From MED-G116 sp038107835 (GTDB lineage Bacteria; Pseudomonadota; Alphaproteobacteria; Puniceispirillales; Puniceispirillaceae), in contig JAYNHH010000034.1 in assembly GCA_038107835.1 (NCBI GenBank), positions 1 to 24,454 of the forward strand: 24,454 bases of DNA, given 5' to 3'. Both the position numbers and the translations under genes were made by a program. The stretch's first letter is position 1. Each line of letters begins with the position of its first letter. Positions 22,644 to 24,454 of this stretch are shown in pieces. Under the pieces are notes generated by a model. The model had not been told where the DNA came from. It saw only the letters and a list, made by a program, of their open reading frames with translations, and did no database searches.

Positions 22644-24454
22644 ATGTGTGGAATCGTAGGGGCTGTCGGCCTTGTCAATTGTGGTGACACGCTCCTGGAT
22701 GCGTTGCGGCGGCTGGAATATCGCGGCTATGACAGTGCTGGCATCGTCACCCACAATGGCAGCGGTTTTGAAATCACCCGTTCGGTTGGCAAGCTGGCAA
22801 GTCTTGACAGTCTGATGCGCAAAAAGCCGCTTGGTGGTGATATTGGCATCGGCCATACGCGCTGGGCCACGCATGGTGGTGTGTCCGAGGCAAATGCCCA
22901 TCCGCACATCGCCGCCGAGCGTGTGGTGATCGTTCATAATGGGATCATTGAAAATCATCGCCAGCTGCGTGCGCGTCTGGAACAGGCGGGTCATCTGTTC
23001 AGCAGCGACACCGACAGTGAGGTATTGGCGCATCTTTTCGTCGAGGCTTTTGATGCCGGCCTCTCGCCAACCGAGGCCACGAAATCTGTCCTTGCTGCGA
23101 TTGAGGGGGCCTATGCTTTTGCGGCACTTGTCCGTGACCATAGCGACATGCTCATCGTCGCGCGGAATGCCTCGCCGCTGGCGATCGGTCTTGGTGATGA
23201 CGCCAGCTTCATTGGTTCGGATGCCATCGCGCTGGCCCATCTGACGCGGCGTGTTGTCTATCTCAAGGACAATGATTTCGCCTTCGTCACAGCTGACGGC
23301 GCGGCGGTGTTTGATGCTGATGGGGTGCCGGTCAACCGCGAGGAGGTCATTGTCGCCGCCAGCCAGGGGTTGGTCGACAAGGGCGGCTATCGTCATTACA
23401 TGGAAAAGGAGATTCATGAACAGCCGGATGCCATTGCGCATTCACTGGCGGCGATGACGGGGACCGATGGGCGGATTGCGGCACCGATGTCACGCGATCA
23501 GCTGCGGGACATTACCGGCATTGTCATGCTGGCTGCCGGAACCAGCCATTATGCGTCGCTTGTTGCGCGGTACTGGATCGAGGGATTGGCACGGGTGCCG
23601 GTGACCTGCGAGATTGCGTCTGAATACCGCTATCGCAAACCGGTCACCAGCAGCTTTTCGACGGCCATTGCCATTTCCCAGTCGGGCGAGAGTCTCGATA
23701 CGCTGATGGCGATGCGTCATGCTGCCAAAAATGACCTGCAGACGGTTGGTTTGGTCAATGTGCCGGGAAGCACCATTGCACGCGAGGCGGATGCTGTCAT
23801 GCCAACGCGCGCTGGCCCGGAAATTGGCGTTGCCAGCACCAAGGCCTTTACCGCCCAGCTGACGGTTCTGATCAGCTTTGCCGTCGCCCTTGCCGAGGCG
23901 AAGGGGATGATCACGGCGCAGCGTGCCGATGAGATCCAGGCGCAGATTCAGGCACTGCCGGGGCTGGTTGGTCAGGCTTTGACATCCTTCGACGCCATTC
24001 GGCCGATTGCGCATGACCTTGCCGGTGTCCGCTCGGCGCTGTTTCTGGGGCGTGATGTGCTGTTCCCTCTGGCGCTTGAGGGAGCGCTGAAATTGAAGGA
24101 GCTGAGCTATATCCATGCCGAGGGGTTTGCGTCCGGCGAGATGAAGCATGGTCCGATTGCGCTGATCGAGGATGGTCTGCCGGTGGTTGCCATGCTGGCG
24201 GCCGACGAGGTGCTTGGCAAGGCGGCGAGCAATCTGCGCGAGGCAAGCGCCCGTGGTGGGCAGATCATCCTGCTGACCGAGGAAAAGGCGGTGGCCGAGG
24301 TTGATTTTGCCAGCAATGTGATCACCGTGCCGGATGTCGACCCGTTGCTGGCGCCCATTCTGCTGGCGGTGCCGGCACAGATCCTTGCCTATCTGACCGC
24401 CGTGGAAAAGGGAACGGATGTCGACCAGCCCCGCAACCTCGCCAAATCGGTAAC
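22644..24454 (+). CDS. glmS: Glutamine:fructose-6-phosphate amidotransferase (3' end cut by the window)
   Basis: GlmS makes glucosamine 6-phosphate from fructose 6-phosphate and glutamine, the entry step to UDP-GlcNAc, peptidoglycan and LPS. About 603 residues are present, ending within DQPRNLAKSV. The E. coli enzyme has 609 residues and ends shortly after the same motif, so only a few codons are missing. The N-terminal class II glutaminase has catalytic Cys2 in MCGIVGAVG, LEYRGYDSAG, GHTRWATHG and HNGIIENH. Two SIS domains follow: MLAAGTSHYASLVARYWIEG with SQSGESLDT, then the second with FLGRDVLFPLALEGALKLKELSYIHAEGFASGEMKHGPIALI. ATG 22644 has AGGGGG at 22631-22636. It is divergent from glmU, with a 330-bp regulatory spacer. 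Confidence 0.98.
   Translation, partial: MCGIVGAVGLVNCGDTLLDALRRLEYRGYDSAGIVTHNGSGFEITRSVGKLASLDSLMRKKPLGGDIGIGHTRWATHGGVSEANAHPHIAAERVVIVHNGIIENHRQLRARLEQAGHLFSSDTDSEVLAHLFVEAFDAGLSPTEATKSVLAAIEGAYAFAALVRDHSDMLIVARNASPLAIGLGDDASFIGSDAIALAHLTRRVVYLKDNDFAFVTADGAAVFDADGVPVNREEVIVAASQGLVDKGGYRHYMEKEIHEQPDAIAHSLAAMTGTDGRIAAPMSRDQLRDITGIVMLAAGTSHYASLVARYWIEGLARVPVTCEIASEYRYRKPVTSSFSTAIAISQSGESLDTLMAMRHAAKNDLQTVGLVNVPGSTIAREADAVMPTRAGPEIGVASTKAFTAQLTVLISFAVALAEAKGMITAQRADEIQAQIQALPGLVGQALTSFDAIRPIAHDLAGVRSALFLGRDVLFPLALEGALKLKELSYIHAEGFASGEMKHGPIALIEDGLPVVAMLAADEVLGKAASNLREASARGGQIILLTEEKAVAEVDFASNVITVPDVDPLLAPILLAVPAQILAYLTAVEKGTDVDQPRNLAKSV

Noticed and set aside
22581..23441. 286-codon open frame on the - strand inside glmS
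   Set aside because: It is a shadow of the conserved glmS coding strand. Its product has no recognisable domain and glmS is certain.
1..24454. CRISPR arrays, insertion sequences, tRNA or rRNA genes, toxin-antitoxin or defence genes
   Set aside because: No regularly spaced multi-copy repeats, transposase-like proteins, tRNA-like cloverleafs or such gene families were seen. Repeats found were only two-copy and short.

Overview
The window is chromosomal DNA from a Gram-negative alphaproteobacterium. Its GC content looks to be in the mid to high 50s by eye. The order thyA-folA-hflK-hflC-degP, followed by serB/miaA and ilvB-ilvN-ilvC, is an arrangement I associate with alphaproteobacteria. The degP protease, the two-domain HldE (heptose, hence LPS), the Mre/Mrd wall system and an SbmA/BacA-like transporter all fit a Gram-negative envelope. 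A marine lineage such as SAR116 is possible, but the sequence alone does not prove it.

Layout. (1) 252-1624: thyA and folA, the dTMP/folate pair, on the + strand. (2) 1628-2794: mrp, an Fe-S carrier ATPase, on the - strand, inserted between folA and hflK. (3) 3012-6592: hflK-hflC-degP, membrane protein quality control, closed by a clear intrinsic terminator at 6622-6648. (4) serB (-) and miaA (+), divergent. (5) 8995-12533: ilvB, ilvN and ilvC, branched-chain amino acid synthesis, with structured leaders before ilvB and ilvC. (6) 12649-18222: mreB-mreC-mreD-mrdA-mrdB, the complete rod-shape elongasome core, with start/stop overlaps at mreC/mreD and mreD/mrdA. (7) 18367-19368: a short SbmA/BacA-family membrane protein. 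(8) A 100-N assembly gap flanked by an exact 15-bp duplication. (9) hldE and glmU on the - strand, and glmS on the + strand, running off the right end a few codons before its stop. GlmS and GlmU make GlcN-6-P and UDP-GlcNAc for peptidoglycan and LPS. HldE makes the ADP-heptose precursor for LPS core.

Almost every gene is a conserved housekeeping gene, and I find no mobile element, CRISPR array, tRNA, rRNA or defence-like cassette. The less ordinary material is non-coding. The best candidate for undescribed biology is the 330-bp glmU/glmS divergent region. It has a TTGACA promoter whose -10 lies in a perfect 18-bp palindrome. Its 160-nt leader has a repeated TGACGGT that allows alternative hairpins, a 27-codon upstream ORF and a small hairpin over the glmS ribosome binding site. 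Second is the ilvB leader, with a terminator-like hairpin just after a short ORF rich in Leu/Val/Ile codons and preceded by a roughly 19% GC stretch at the end of miaA. These regulatory readings are inferences from one sequence and need comparative or transcript data.
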